Assembly: GCF_001542915.1 (NCBI RefSeq)
Contig: NZ_LNNH01000029.1
Coordinates: forward strand, 1 to 64,000
Length of the DNA: 64,000 nucleotides
Source: Peribacillus simplex
Lineage (GTDB): Bacteria; Bacillota; Bacilli; Bacillales; DSM-1321
Direction: 5' to 3'
In this document: in pieces, positions 18,133 to 27,771 of the stretch
How positions within the stretch are numbered: the stretch's first letter is position 1
Layout: every line of letters begins with the position of its first letter
Position numbers and translations under genes: made by a program
The notes under the pieces: generated by a model
What the model was told of the DNA's origin: nothing
Databases searched by the model: none
The model's input: the letters and a program-made list of their open reading frames with translations, nothing else

Positions 18133-21100
18133 GCGTGTGACACTCCTTTCGAATAGGTTACAAGCCAATCCTGAAGCGAGGTTACTTCTAGGTCAGCATT
18201 ACCTGCCGATTGCAGATATGCCTTGAAGGTCTCTTCTTCCGTAAACGCAAGCAACCGGTATTTTGCGGCCATAAGCCTTAGCTTCTTATCTTCTGCCGTT
18301 GTTCCATAAGCCAAGACGATTGCGGCATTCCCGTCTTTCAGCCATTTTTCAAAGTCCGTGTCACACAGGATCAAACCGGCTTCCGTGATTTGCTCAAGCA
18401 ATCCTGCACTTAGCTGGACTGAGTTGGATTGGTAAACTCCTGAAGCATGTTTGGCTTTTTGAGCATGGAATACTTTAGCCAAAGCTTCTTTAACCGTTTT
18501 ACCAACGGCAATTCCCTCACCTGTCGATTTCATTTCCGGACCTACCTTGGAGTCAAGCCCGCTTAAGGCAAACGTTGAGAATACTGGGTATTTGACGACT
18601 TTATACGGAATGTCTTCCATTAATCCCGTTTTTTCGAACACATTCGACAATAAATATTTCCCAAGCAATATTTTTGTTGCGACTTGCACTAAAGATACAT
18701 CTGTGACTTTACTGATGATCGGAATTGTCCGGCTTGCACGCGGATTTACTTCCAATACATATACGCTGCTTCCTTCAATCACATATTGGATGTTCATAAG
18801 TCCTTTATAACCCAGCTCTGTAACTAGCTTTTGGGCATAAAGGGTCATTTTCGCTTTCATTTCATCACTTAAGGTTTGTGCCGGCAATAAGGCCATGCTA
18901 TCTCCTGAATGGACGCCTGCCTTTTCAACATGTTCAGCAATGATTGGGATATATAGATCCACTCCATCCGCAATCAAATCAATTTCCGCTTCTTTCCCTG
19001 GTATATAGGAATCGATCAGCACGGGGTAAACGAGTGCGGCCCCATTTTTCATTCTTTGGATCAAGCCTTCCTTCGAACGGATTATTTCCATGCCTTGGCC
19101 GCCAATTACATAGGATGGGCGCAATAGGACTGGAAAGCCGATTGCCTCGGAACGCTCCATTAACTGCCGTTCATCATTCGCCATCGAACCTGGGACATGC
19201 GGGATCTCCAGCTTTTGCAGAAGTTGATAAAAACGATCGCGATCCTCCAATTGATCAAGTGTATCGAAGGTGGTGCCCAACAAGTTCACACCGTAATCTT
19301 CAAGACCCTTTGCCAAGTTTATCGCGGTCTGTCCTCCGAATTGGACGATGACATCGTCGATATCCTCCACTTCAATTACATTAAGCACATATTCCAATGT
19401 TAACGGCTCGAAGTAAAGGCGGTCTGCGGTGGCAAAATCGGTACTTACCGTTTCCGGATTATTGTTGATCATGATGGTTTCAACATTTTCATCCTGGAGT
19501 GCATAAACTCCATGCACGGAACAGTAATCGAATTCAATTCCCTGTCCGATCCGGATAGGCCCGCTGCCAATCATCAATACCTTCTTTTTATTGGTTTTCT
19601 TCTGCTCATTCTCACCGAAATATGTCGAATAATGATAGTTCGTATGTGAACTGAACTCGGCTGCACAAGTATCGACCGTTTTGTATACAGCGGTGACTCC
19701 AAGCGCTTTTCGATGTGTCCTCACTTCCATTTCACTTACATTCCACACGGACGCAAGGTAACGATCGGAGAAACCCTTTTCTTTGAATAACTGAAGTTCT
19801 TCTTTTGTTACCGATTTGATTGACTTGGACGTGATTTCAGTTTCCTTGGCGATAAGCGAAGCGAAGGAATGAAGGAAGAAATAATCAATGATCGTCGCTT
19901 CGTGGATTTCTTCAACGGTCACACCTTTACGAAGCATCTCGAATATGACGAAAATTCGTTCGTCGGATTTTTCGGCAAGTTTTTTCCACAGTTCTGGAAC
20001 GGATTTATCCCTCAACGATAAAAGCTGCAGGCCATTCGTTTTTAGTTCCAATGAATCGACGGCCTTTTGAACCCCGCCCTCAAAGCTGCGGTGTAAAGCC
20101 ATCACTTCACCCGTTGCCTTCATCTGTGTTCCCAATTTTCTGTTTGCGGCCGTGAATTTGTCGAATGGCCACCTTGGGAACTTCACGGCTACATAGTCAA
20201 GGGCAGGCTCAAAGCTTGAATATGTACTTTTCGTTACAGGATTGATTATTTCAGATAAATGATAGCCGACGGCGAGCTTTGCGGCGATGCGGGCAATGGG
20301 ATATCCTGTTGCCTTGGAAGCCAATGCCGATGAACGGCTGACGCGCGGATTCACTTCTATCAGATAATATTGTTTGCTATGTGGATCAAGTGCGAATTGA
20401 ATGTTACAACCCCCGATGATGCCTAAAGCAGAGATGATCTTGATCGATGCGGCACGCAGCATCTGAAACTCATCGTCCGATAAGGTCTGAGAAGGTGCCA
20501 CGACGATGGAATCGCCTGTATGGATACCGACGGGATCGATATTTTCCATATTGCAGATGGTGATGCACGTATTGTTGCCATCGCGCATGACCTCATATTC
20601 GACTTCTTTATACCCAGCTATGCTTCTTTCAATCAAGCATTGTGTAATCGGGCTTTCTTGAAGGCCGCCCCGAACTAGTTCCTTGAATGTCTCCAAACAA
20701 TCAGCAATTCCGCCACCTGTCCCGCCAAGTGTATAGGCAGGCCGGACGATGATGGGAAAACCGATTTTATCCGCGAAAGCCTGCGCCTCTTCCAATGTAT
20801 GAACGATTGTACTGTCCGGGACAGGCTCATCAATTTCAAGCATCAGCTCACGGAACAATTCACGATCTTCACCCTTTTTGATCGAGTCGATCGGTGTACC
20901 TAATAGTTTCACATCATACTGCTTGAGTACTCCTGCATCATCCAATTGATAGGCAAGATTCAAACCTGTTTGGCCCCCTAAAGTAGCGAGCAGGCCATCA
21001 GGCTTTTCTTTGGCAATGATTTTTTCCAGCACATCCACTGTCAACGGTTCAAAATAGACAGCATCCGCATTCATGTCATCCGTCATGATCGTTGCCGGGT

Positions 21101-21248
21101 TATTGTTCACAAGAATGACCTTATATCCTTCTTCTTTTAAAGCTAGGCAGGCTTGTGTACCTGCATAATCGAATTCGGCAGCCTGCCCGATGACAATCGG
21201 CCCCGAACCAATCACTAAAATCGTCTGTATCGTGTTGTCCTTAGGCAT
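18129..21248 (-). CDS. carB: Carbamoyl-phosphate synthase large chain, arginine-type
   Basis: Makes carbamoyl phosphate from bicarbonate, ammonia (from CarA glutaminase) and two ATP. 1039 residues with two ATP-grasp halves: ILVIGSGPIVIGQAAEFDYA near the start and VLMIGSGPIRIGQGIEFDYC at the centre. The last ~130 residues form an MGS-like regulatory domain (VLAYGTTAEDKK). The length and context match the arginine-specific enzyme of Bacillus. Its ATG lies inside the carA end (8-base overlap), preceded by GGGAGAG. It overlaps argF by the ATGA. Confidence 0.98.
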   Translation of the reverse strand: MPKDNTIQTILVIGSGPIVIGQAAEFDYAGTQACLALKEEGYKVILVNNNPATIMTDDMNADAVYFEPLTVDVLEKIIAKEKPDGLLATLGGQTGLNLAYQLDDAGVLKQYDVKLLGTPIDSIKKGEDRELFRELMLEIDEPVPDSTIVHTLEEAQAFADKIGFPIIVRPAYTLGGTGGGIADCLETFKELVRGGLQESPITQCLIERSIAGYKEVEYEVMRDGNNTCITICNMENIDPVGIHTGDSIVVAPSQTLSDDEFQMLRAASIKIISALGIIGGCNIQFALDPHSKQYYLIEVNPRVSRSSALASKATGYPIARIAAKLAVGYHLSEIINPVTKSTYSSFEPALDYVAVKFPRWPFDKFTAANRKLGTQMKATGEVMALHRSFEGGVQKAVDSLELKTNGLQLLSLRDKSVPELWKKLAEKSDERIFVIFEMLRKGVTVEEIHEATIIDYFFLHSFASLIAKETEITSKSIKSVTKEELQLFKEKGFSDRYLASVWNVSEMEVRTHRKALGVTAVYKTVDTCAAEFSSHTNYHYSTYFGENEQKKTNKKKVLMIGSGPIRIGQGIEFDYCSVHGVYALQDENVETIMINNNPETVSTDFATADRLYFEPLTLEYVLNVIEVEDIDDVIVQFGGQTAINLAKGLEDYGVNLLGTTFDTLDQLEDRDRFYQLLQKLEIPHVPGSMANDERQLMERSEAIGFPVLLRPSYVIGGQGMEIIRSKEGLIQRMKNGAALVYPVLIDSYIPGKEAEIDLIADGVDLYIPIIAEHVEKAGVHSGDSMALLPAQTLSDEMKAKMTLYAQKLVTELGYKGLMNIQYVIEGSSVYVLEVNPRASRTIPIISKVTDVSLVQVATKILLGKYLLSNVFEKTGLMEDIPYKVVKYPVFSTFALSGLDSKVGPEMKSTGEGIAVGKTVKEALAKVFHAQKAKHASGVYQSNSVQLSAGLLEQITEAGLILCDTDFEKWLKDGNAAIVLAYGTTAEDKKLRLMAAKYRLLAFTEEETFKAYLQSAGNADLEVTSLQDWLVTYSKGVSHA

Positions 21249-22323
21249 AGGCTTTTTCTCTCCCGCTATAGTCATTTATCATTTGTAAAAAGTCATTGAA
21301 TAGTTGTGAACTCTCGTTTGGTCCTGGATTTGCCTCAGGGTGGTACTGGGTAGTGAAAATTGGCAGGTCTTCATGCATAAGGCCCTCAACCGTGCTATCA
21401 TTGACATTCCTGAAACGAACTTGAAGCGATGTCCCCTGTAAGCTTGTTTCATCCACCTCATAACTATGATTTTGAGAACTCATATACACCCTTTTCGTTT
21501 TCAAATCGACCACGGGCTGATTCGCACCGCGATGTCCAAACAGCATTTTTTTTGTATTCCCACCGAAGGCAAGGGCCGTTAATTGATGACCGAGGCAGAT
21601 GCCCATCGTCGGGAATTTCGTAATGATCTTTTTTAAGTTCCCTAAAAGATATTCCAGCTGTTTTGGATCCCCAGGCCCATTTGAAAGCAAAATCCCATCC
21701 GGCTGCAGCTCCTTGATCTGTTCGAATCCAGTGTCAAATGGTACGACCGAGACTCTGCAGCCTTGCTCAACCAACGAGTCCAAAATGGATTTCTTATATC
21801 CGAAGTCCATCATCACTACGTGCTTGTCACCTTCTCCAAAGCTCTCTACCACCTTTGTCGATACTTCGGCGACATGGGCTGCCAAATCATTCTGGCTTGG
21901 TTTGACCGTGAATCCTTCTTCCGCTGTGATGACGGCCTGCATCGAGCCTTCCTGTCTAATGTTTTTAACGACCGCCCGTGTATCAACATGGCTTAACAGC
22001 GGAATGGCCCATTTTTCTAAATATTCCCCAAGTGAATATTTTGCCTGATAATGGGAATGGCTCATATTCCCTTCATAAACAATGACGCCAGCAACATGCG
22101 GCTTTTTGCTTTCAAAATCATTTTCATTAATTCCGTAATTTCCAATGAGGGGATAGGTGAAAATGACAATTTGGTCCTTATAGGAAGGATCGGTCAATAC
22201 CTCTTGATATCCGGTCATTCCCGTAAAAAAGACAATCTCTCCACAGGTTGCTTTTTCAGTGGGTCCAGTAAGCAGTTCCCCTTCAAAAACGGAACCATTC
22301 TCTAAATATAGATAGTTTTTCAT
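21241..22323 (-). CDS. carA: Carbamoyl-phosphate synthase small chain, arginine-type
   Basis: Glutaminase subunit that feeds ammonia to CarB. 360 residues with an N-terminal swivel domain and C-terminal class I amidotransferase: nucleophile Cys in GICLGHQL and catalytic His/Glu in HPEA. The ATG at 22321-22323 (MKNYLYLENG) with AGAGGTG upstream is preferred to the GTG at 22332. A promoter and ARG-box-like sequences precede it, so carA-carB-argF can be transcribed from a second start inside the arg operon. Confidence 0.97.
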   Translation of the reverse strand: MKNYLYLENGSVFEGELLTGPTEKATCGEIVFFTGMTGYQEVLTDPSYKDQIVIFTYPLIGNYGINENDFESKKPHVAGVIVYEGNMSHSHYQAKYSLGEYLEKWAIPLLSHVDTRAVVKNIRQEGSMQAVITAEEGFTVKPSQNDLAAHVAEVSTKVVESFGEGDKHVVMMDFGYKKSILDSLVEQGCRVSVVPFDTGFEQIKELQPDGILLSNGPGDPKQLEYLLGNLKKIITKFPTMGICLGHQLTALAFGGNTKKMLFGHRGANQPVVDLKTKRVYMSSQNHSYEVDETSLQGTSLQVRFRNVNDSTVEGLMHEDLPIFTTQYHPEANPGPNESSQLFNDFLQMINDYSGREKAYA

Positions 22324-22373
22324 GTTCTTCACCTCTGTAGTGGACTGCGTATATTTATATATACAATAGCATA

Positions 22374-22403
22374 ATTATTCATTTTACTCTATAAAAATTC
22401 AAG
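22374..22403 (-). promoter_or_regulatory. Candidate carA promoter and ARG boxes
   Basis: Minus-strand TTGAAT (22397-22402), 17 bases, AATAAT (22374-22379). Plus-strand ATAAAAATTCAAG (22391-22403) resembles the right half of the AhrC/ArgR operator consensus (GAATAAAAATTCAAG) over the -35, and TAATTATTCAT lies over the -10. Confidence 0.55.
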
Positions 22404-22407
22404 CAAT

Positions 22408-23559
22408 TCAGACAGTTTGCTTGATTGCCAGTACTTTTTCTATTTTCTTAACCGCGATATCAATTTCTGTTTCTGTGACTGTAAGCGAAGGGAGCAGCCG
22501 AAGAACCTTAGGTCCTGCGCTCAATACAAGTAAGCCTTCTTCTTGAAGCTCAGCCAGGAATTCCTGAACATCTTGTTCACTTTCAATCCCGATCATCATT
22601 CCAAGCCCGCGGATCTCCTTCACTTTGACAGAATCCTGCAATGCCTTTGCCAATGCACTCCTAAGATATTCAGCTTTATTCACGATTTCTTTTAAAAACC
22701 CTTCTTTGAAAATTTCCTTTAAAACAGCCTCCGCTGCCGAGATGCTAACAGGGTTGCCGCCAAAAGTTGAGCCATGGCTTCCCGGATTGAAATGCTCCGA
22801 AAGCATTTCACGTCCAATCATCGCGCCGATCGGCAGGCCATTTCCCAGACCCTTTGCCGAGGTGATGATATCCGGTTGGACATTATAATGCTGAAAGGCA
22901 AATGGTTTTCCCGTCCGTCCTATCCCAGTCTGTATTTCATCAATGATTAATAGAGCCCCATGTTTTTTGCAGTGTGTCTGGATCGTGTCCAAATACGATT
23001 GGTTTATGACATGGATGCCGCCCTCTCCCTGAACGATTTCAATCATGACAGCGGCTGTCTTCTCATCAATCGCCGCTATCATGGCATCATCGTCATTAAA
23101 CGGGACATATTCAAAGCACTCAAGCATCGGCCCGAATCCAGTCTTGATTTTTTCCTGTCCCGTTGCTGCCATCGTTGCAAATGTCCGTCCGTGGAAAGAC
23201 TGCTGGCATGTGACGATTTTACTTTTCCCGGTAGCTTTACGTGCCAGTTTGATGGCAGCCTCATTCGCTTCCGCACCACTGTTGGCAAAAAACACCTGAC
23301 TTAAACCGGAGGCATCCGCCAGCATTTTTGCCGTGCGCTCCTGAATCGAACTCTGAAACATATTCGATACATGCCAATATTTATTTAGCTGTTCCGTGAC
23401 GGCCAACTTTACCGACTCATGGCAATGTCCAAGATTCAAAACCCCGATTCCCGACGTGAAATCCAGATACTCTTTACCTGTCGTACTTGTAATCTTCACT
23501 CCTATCGCTGTATCCGGCTCAATGTGCCACCTTGCATATGTAGGAAATAAATAACTCAT
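22408..23559 (-). CDS. argD: Acetylornithine aminotransferase
   Basis: Converts N-acetylglutamate semialdehyde to N-acetylornithine using PLP. 383 residues. The PLP-binding Lys is in ITSAKGLGNGLPIGA; FANSGAEANEAAIKLAR is the substrate/cofactor loop. The ATG overlaps the argB stop by ATGA (23556-23559). Followed by 84 bases that carry the carA promoter. Confidence 0.97.
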   Translation of the reverse strand: MSYLFPTYARWHIEPDTAIGVKITSTTGKEYLDFTSGIGVLNLGHCHESVKLAVTEQLNKYWHVSNMFQSSIQERTAKMLADASGLSQVFFANSGAEANEAAIKLARKATGKSKIVTCQQSFHGRTFATMAATGQEKIKTGFGPMLECFEYVPFNDDDAMIAAIDEKTAAVMIEIVQGEGGIHVINQSYLDTIQTHCKKHGALLIIDEIQTGIGRTGKPFAFQHYNVQPDIITSAKGLGNGLPIGAMIGREMLSEHFNPGSHGSTFGGNPVSISAAEAVLKEIFKEGFLKEIVNKAEYLRSALAKALQDSVKVKEIRGLGMMIGIESEQDVQEFLAELQEEGLLVLSAGPKVLRLLPSLTVTETEIDIAVKKIEKVLAIKQTV

Positions 23560-24329
23560 TGAATGACCCCCTCTTCCTGAAGAAATTTCGTGCCGATGAA
23601 CTGTCCAGCTTCATAAAAATGATCTTTCCCGCTAACGATCATCACTTCCCCAACCCCCTTATTGAGCACCGACAGTGCTGTATTGACCTTTGGGATCATT
23701 CCGCCATGGATGCTCCCATCCAAGATCAAGCCCAATGTTTCCGTTTCAGTCAAACTCTCAATGATTTGCTCATCCTTTAAAACCCCTTTTACATCGGTCA
23801 CAAATAAACACATTTCTGCAGAGAGTGCCTTCGCTACAGAGCCTGCAGCCATATCGGCATTCACATTCAATTTGGTGCCCTCACCCGTTATCGAGATTGG
23901 TGTCAATACCGGACAATACCCCTTTTCCAATAAAATCCCCAGCAATTCCGGATTGACTTGCTGTATCTCTCCAACAGCTCCCAGTTTTTGTTCATCGATA
24001 AACCCGCCTGTAAGAATCCCGCCATCCGATCCATTCAAGCCCACTGCCCGAATTCCGTGCGTTTCCAGTTTATGAACGAGACTTCGGTTCGATTTGCCAG
24101 CCAGCATGAGTTCGACGATTCCCAATACTTCCGCGGTCGTCTTTCTTAACCCGTCCTCAAAGATTGGCTCGATCTCGAATTTTTCCATCATCGAATTGAT
24201 ATCAGGACCGCCGCCATGAACAAAGACAATATGATAGCCGCGATCCTGCAGCTGATTGACACTATGGAAAAAAGACTCCGATAACTCATTAATGATGCTG
24301 CCCCCGCACTTGATGACCAATATATTCAT
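23556..24329 (-). CDS. argB: Acetylglutamate kinase
   Basis: Phosphorylates N-acetylglutamate with ATP. 257 residues. The amino acid kinase start IKCGGS is at residues 6-11, and VHGGGPDINSMM is the substrate loop. The ATG at 24327-24329 (MNILVIKCGG) is preferred over a GTG 12 bases earlier; AAGGGGTG lies about 9 bases before it. Overlaps argD start. Confidence 0.97.
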   Translation of the reverse strand: MNILVIKCGGSIINELSESFFHSVNQLQDRGYHIVFVHGGGPDINSMMEKFEIEPIFEDGLRKTTAEVLGIVELMLAGKSNRSLVHKLETHGIRAVGLNGSDGGILTGGFIDEQKLGAVGEIQQVNPELLGILLEKGYCPVLTPISITGEGTKLNVNADMAAGSVAKALSAEMCLFVTDVKGVLKDEQIIESLTETETLGLILDGSIHGGMIPKVNTALSVLNKGVGEVMIVSGKDHFYEAGQFIGTKFLQEEGVIQ

Positions 24330-24344
24330 CCTTGTCAACACCCC

Positions 24345-25577
24345 TTAAGAACGATAGCTTCCGTTTATTTTTACGTAGTCATATGTTAAATCACAGCCCC
24401 ATGCCGTTCCTATTTCCTGCCCATCCTTCAAAAAGACATGAATGATGATATTTTCATTTTCAAGGTAGGCCTTTGCTTCTTCCTCAGAAAATAGGACCGG
24501 TTCACCATCTTTAAGTACGACAATATCACCAAATACGATCGTTGCTTGATCAGGCTGGAATTCCACTCCGCTTCTTCCCATCGCCGCTATGATTCGTCCC
24601 CAGTTCGCATCAGCGCCAAACGCTGCCGTTTTCACTAGATTCGAACCCACGATCGTCTTCGCCATCATCTGGCAATCTTGCTTTGTATGCATCCCATGGA
24701 CATTCACTTCTATCAGCTTCGTGGCCCCTTCCCCGTCTTTGGCGATTTGTTTGGCCAGATTTTCGGAAGTTTGTTTCAGTAATTCCAAGAAAATGGACCA
24801 TTGATGATGTGTGGGTGTCAAAGGTTCATTATTCGCCTCTCCATTCGCCAGCACCAATACCATGTCATTCGTGGAACAATCGCCATCGACCGTGATTTGA
24901 TTGAAGGTATCATTCGTAATGGAGGACAAGGCAAGCTGTAAGTCCGCAGATTCGATGACAGCGTCCGTTGTTATGAAACCGAGCATGGTGGCCATGTTTG
25001 GATGAATCATTCCCGACCCTTTCGCCGCTCCGCCCATTTTCACGGTTTTGCCGTCGATGACCGTTTCATAGCCGCAGCTCTTGGTTACGATATCCGTTGT
25101 TAAAATGGCAGTTCCAAAATCTTCAGCAGCCCCGGGTGTATGATTTGGCTGCAATACGTCTATGCCTTTTTTCACTTTTTCCATTTCCATGTATTCTCCG
25201 ATGACACCGGTAGAAGCGACTGCGAATGCATGATCCTCCAAGCCGAATTTTTGCGCCGCCAGCTTTCTCATTTCCTTTGCATCCTTTATGCCTTGTTTTC
25301 CAGTACAAGCATTCGCACATGCACTATTGACCACGATACCGTGAAGTTTCCCTGTAGCCGCAATGCTATCCTTGGTTACATCGATTGGAGCCGCTTGAAC
25401 TAAATTTTGGGTATAAACCGCAGCGGCTGAAGCTGGTGTCTCGGTAAAAATGATGCCAACGTCTTTTTTTGAGTACCGCAATCCAGCATGGACCCCTGAT
25501 GCCTTGAAGCCTTGTGCAATTAAGATGTTTCCGTCTTTAATCTGTTTGATTTCTTCAACTGTCTGTAATGTATTCAT
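24345..25577 (-). CDS. argJ: Bifunctional ornithine acetyltransferase / acetylglutamate synthase
   Basis: Transfers acetyl from acetylornithine to glutamate, closing the cyclic arginine route; it may also use acetyl-CoA. 410 residues. The self-cleavage and nucleophile site is ATMLGF, with Thr197. KGSGMIHPNMATML precedes it. GGAGGAG lies 5 bases before the ATG. Between argC and argB in the operon. Confidence 0.97.
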   Translation of the reverse strand: MNTLQTVEEIKQIKDGNILIAQGFKASGVHAGLRYSKKDVGIIFTETPASAAAVYTQNLVQAAPIDVTKDSIAATGKLHGIVVNSACANACTGKQGIKDAKEMRKLAAQKFGLEDHAFAVASTGVIGEYMEMEKVKKGIDVLQPNHTPGAAEDFGTAILTTDIVTKSCGYETVIDGKTVKMGGAAKGSGMIHPNMATMLGFITTDAVIESADLQLALSSITNDTFNQITVDGDCSTNDMVLVLANGEANNEPLTPTHHQWSIFLELLKQTSENLAKQIAKDGEGATKLIEVNVHGMHTKQDCQMMAKTIVGSNLVKTAAFGADANWGRIIAAMGRSGVEFQPDQATIVFGDIVVLKDGEPVLFSEEEAKAYLENENIIIHVFLKDGQEIGTAWGCDLTYDYVKINGSYRS

Positions 25578-25593
25578 TTTTCTCCTCCATATT

Positions 25594-26640
25594 TTAAGGA
25601 TAAAGGGGACTGTTCCAAAGCCCTGCCGTTTCTTCCAGTCCCATTAATAGATTGGCATTTTGAATGGCCTGGCCTGCAGCACCCTTCATTAAATTATCAA
25701 TGACCGAAACCACCGTTACTTTACCAGTTCTTTCATCATGGGCGACACCGACATCACAGAAATTCGATCCGTACACCTGTTTCGTGGATGGAAATTGAGC
25801 GAGCGGCTGTACCCGGACAAATGGATGATCCTCGTAAACTGTTTTGTATAAGTCGACCAATTCCTCCGATGAGGTTTGACGATCCACCTTTATATACATC
25901 GTTGCCATTATGCCCCTAGTCATCGGAACGAGATGGGTATTGAAGGTAATGGGTTGTATAGGCTGCATCCCCGGCGACCATCGCCCAAGCTGCTGTTCGA
26001 TTTCCGGTATATGTTGATGCTGATTCACTTTATATATTTTGAAGTTCTCATTCATTTCGCTAAAATGTGTTACGGCTGAAGGGGATTTACCCGCTCCGGA
26101 AACTCCGGATTTCGCGTCGATTACCACATCTGAAGCTGCGCCAGCCAACCCTTCCGTATACAAAGGAGCAAGGCCTAGAAGTGATGCCGTAGGGTAGCAC
26201 CCTGGATTGGCAACAATATTCGATTTCTTTATCGCTTTTGCATTCCATTCAGACAATCCGTATACGGCTTCTTCAATGATGGGCTTTGGCGCTGCCGGTT
26301 TCTTATACCAGTATTCATATTCACCCGGGGTTTGAAGCCTAAGATCACCGGATAAATCAATCACCTTAATATCAAGGTCTGAAAATTCGGAAATCAATCG
26401 CGAAGATACACCTGAAGGGGTGGCAAGGAATACAATATCCGAGTGTTTAGCGATCGCCTCCGGATCAATTTTTTCCAATTTGTCTTTCATATGCATTAAA
26501 TGTGCATTTTCTTCATGTAAACTTCGACCAAATTGGGATGAAGTATGTAATGATTTAATTTTGAATTGCGGATGATTATTCAAAATCCTGATTAATTCCA
26601 GCCCTCCATAACCTGTGGCGCCTACAATTGATACAAACAC
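25594..26640 (-). CDS. argC: N-acetyl-gamma-glutamyl-phosphate reductase
   Basis: Reduces N-acetylglutamyl phosphate with NADPH. 348 residues with NADP fold start FVSIVGATGYGGLEL and catalytic Cys148 in VANPGCYPTAS. The start is a GTG at 26638-26640 preceded by AGGAG at about 9 bases; the upstream in-frame extension lacks a site. First gene of the seven-gene arg operon. Confidence 0.97.
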   Translation of the reverse strand: MFVSIVGATGYGGLELIRILNNHPQFKIKSLHTSSQFGRSLHEENAHLMHMKDKLEKIDPEAIAKHSDIVFLATPSGVSSRLISEFSDLDIKVIDLSGDLRLQTPGEYEYWYKKPAAPKPIIEEAVYGLSEWNAKAIKKSNIVANPGCYPTASLLGLAPLYTEGLAGAASDVVIDAKSGVSGAGKSPSAVTHFSEMNENFKIYKVNQHQHIPEIEQQLGRWSPGMQPIQPITFNTHLVPMTRGIMATMYIKVDRQTSSEELVDLYKTVYEDHPFVRVQPLAQFPSTKQVYGSNFCDVGVAHDERTGKVTVVSVIDNLMKGAAGQAIQNANLLMGLEETAGLWNSPLYP

Positions 26641-26689
26641 ATTAACCAACTCCTGTATTTTTTTGTCCCTGTCATTATTTGATTCTATT

Positions 26690-26735
26690 ATTATATGACT
26701 GAATAAAAATAAAATCAAATGTATTTTTATAAAAT
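26690..26735 (-). promoter_or_regulatory. argC operon promoter with ARG boxes
   Basis: Minus-strand TTGATT (26713-26718), exactly 17 bases, TATAAT (26690-26695). ARG-like sequences ACTGAATAAAAATAAAAT (26698-26715) and ATGTATTTTTATAAAAT (26719-26735, plus strand) lie over and just upstream of the -35, as expected for AhrC/ArgR repression when arginine is plentiful. Confidence 0.75.
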
Positions 26736-26873
26736 TTCAGTCTTTAATTCCAAGAGGCAATTCCTCTTCAGCTAAATTCTACATTTATCCATATATGTTG
26801 ACCGCTAGTTGTTTTTCCGTTTAAATCAAAGGTAGTAATTGGATATCCCTTCACTTGAAAGGTGGTTATTAAC

Positions 26874-27563
26874 ATGAATGGATCATCGTTATCAAAACGG
26901 TTGCATGCCCTTTTAGATAATAGACGGCACATTAAACATATGGAAAAAGGATGCTTCCTTTTTCAGGAAAGCACCCCCGCAAATGATTTATATTACATAT
27001 TGAGCGGCAAAGTGGAGCTGAGCAAGGTTGTTCCAGACGGACGGGATTTAACTTTGCGCATTTGTTCGGAGAATGACTTGGTTGGAGAAACCATCCTTTT
27101 TTCTCTTAATCCAAAATATATGATGAATGCAAAAATGTTGGAAGATGGCAATGTGGCGGTTATATCAAAAGAATCGCTGGAACAGAAAATTTCCTCCGAT
27201 AGCAGCCTTGCAATCGAGATGATAACTTGGTTGTCCGCTCAAAACCGCAAAAATCAGGCGAAATTCCGCGATATGCTCCTGCACGGAAAAAAAGGGGCAT
27301 TTTACTCTACCCTCATCCGTTTATCAAATAGCTATGGGAAGGAAGTTGAAGATGGCAAAGTCATCAATTTTCCCTTTACAAACCAAGAACTCGCCAATTT
27401 TTGCGGGTCATCACGTGAGGTGGTCAATCGATTGCTCTCTCATTTAAGGAAAAATGATGTCGTCTCCATCAAAAAGGGGATCATTACGATTCTTGACATT
27501 GATTATTTAAAACAAGAGATCGATTGTGAAAACTGTCCAATCGAAATCTGCACGATCGATTGA
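26874..27563 (+). CDS. fnr: Crp/Fnr-family anaerobic regulator, Fnr-type
   Basis: A 229-residue protein with an N-terminal cyclic-nucleotide-like beta barrel and C-terminal winged helix (TNQELANFCGSSREVVNRLL). Three Cys at 218, 221 and 226 (C-x2-C-x4-C) at the extreme C-terminus match the [4Fe-4S] site of Bacillus Fnr, which activates anaerobic genes. The ATG at 26874 follows AAAGGTGG; a GTG 12 bases earlier is less likely. It lies divergent from argC and convergent with moaA. Nitrate reductase genes are not in the window. Confidence 0.82.
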   Translation: MNGSSLSKRLHALLDNRRHIKHMEKGCFLFQESTPANDLYYILSGKVELSKVVPDGRDLTLRICSENDLVGETILFSLNPKYMMNAKMLEDGNVAVISKESLEQKISSDSSLAIEMITWLSAQNRKNQAKFRDMLLHGKKGAFYSTLIRLSNSYGKEVEDGKVINFPFTNQELANFCGSSREVVNRLLSHLRKNDVVSIKKGIITILDIDYLKQEIDCENCPIEICTID

Positions 27564-27702
27564 AGCCGCCTCCCTAAAACAGACAATGCATAAGACCATA
27601 CTCATACATCCCCACCGGGACCATGGCCTTATTTTCCTTGCTGCGGGTTCGTTAACAATATCTTTCCCCATCAAAAAAAGTTGCATAAAAATTGTATAAA
27701 AA

Positions 27703-27729
27703 AAGATGAATGCTATTGGCACTCATCCT
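27703..27729 (-). terminator. moaA terminator
   Basis: GATGAATGC / GCACTCATC stem (27705-27727) with one mismatch, then TTTTTTTATAC on the minus strand. Confidence 0.8.
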
Positions 27730-27771
27730 CGGTGTTTCACATATACAGATTAAATTCGGGATGGCAATCGG

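Noticed and set aside
18944-19351. 135-codon plus-strand frame opposite carB
   Set aside because: Lies wholly inside carB in the antisense frame; composition is that of a reverse shadow and no ribosome site was seen.
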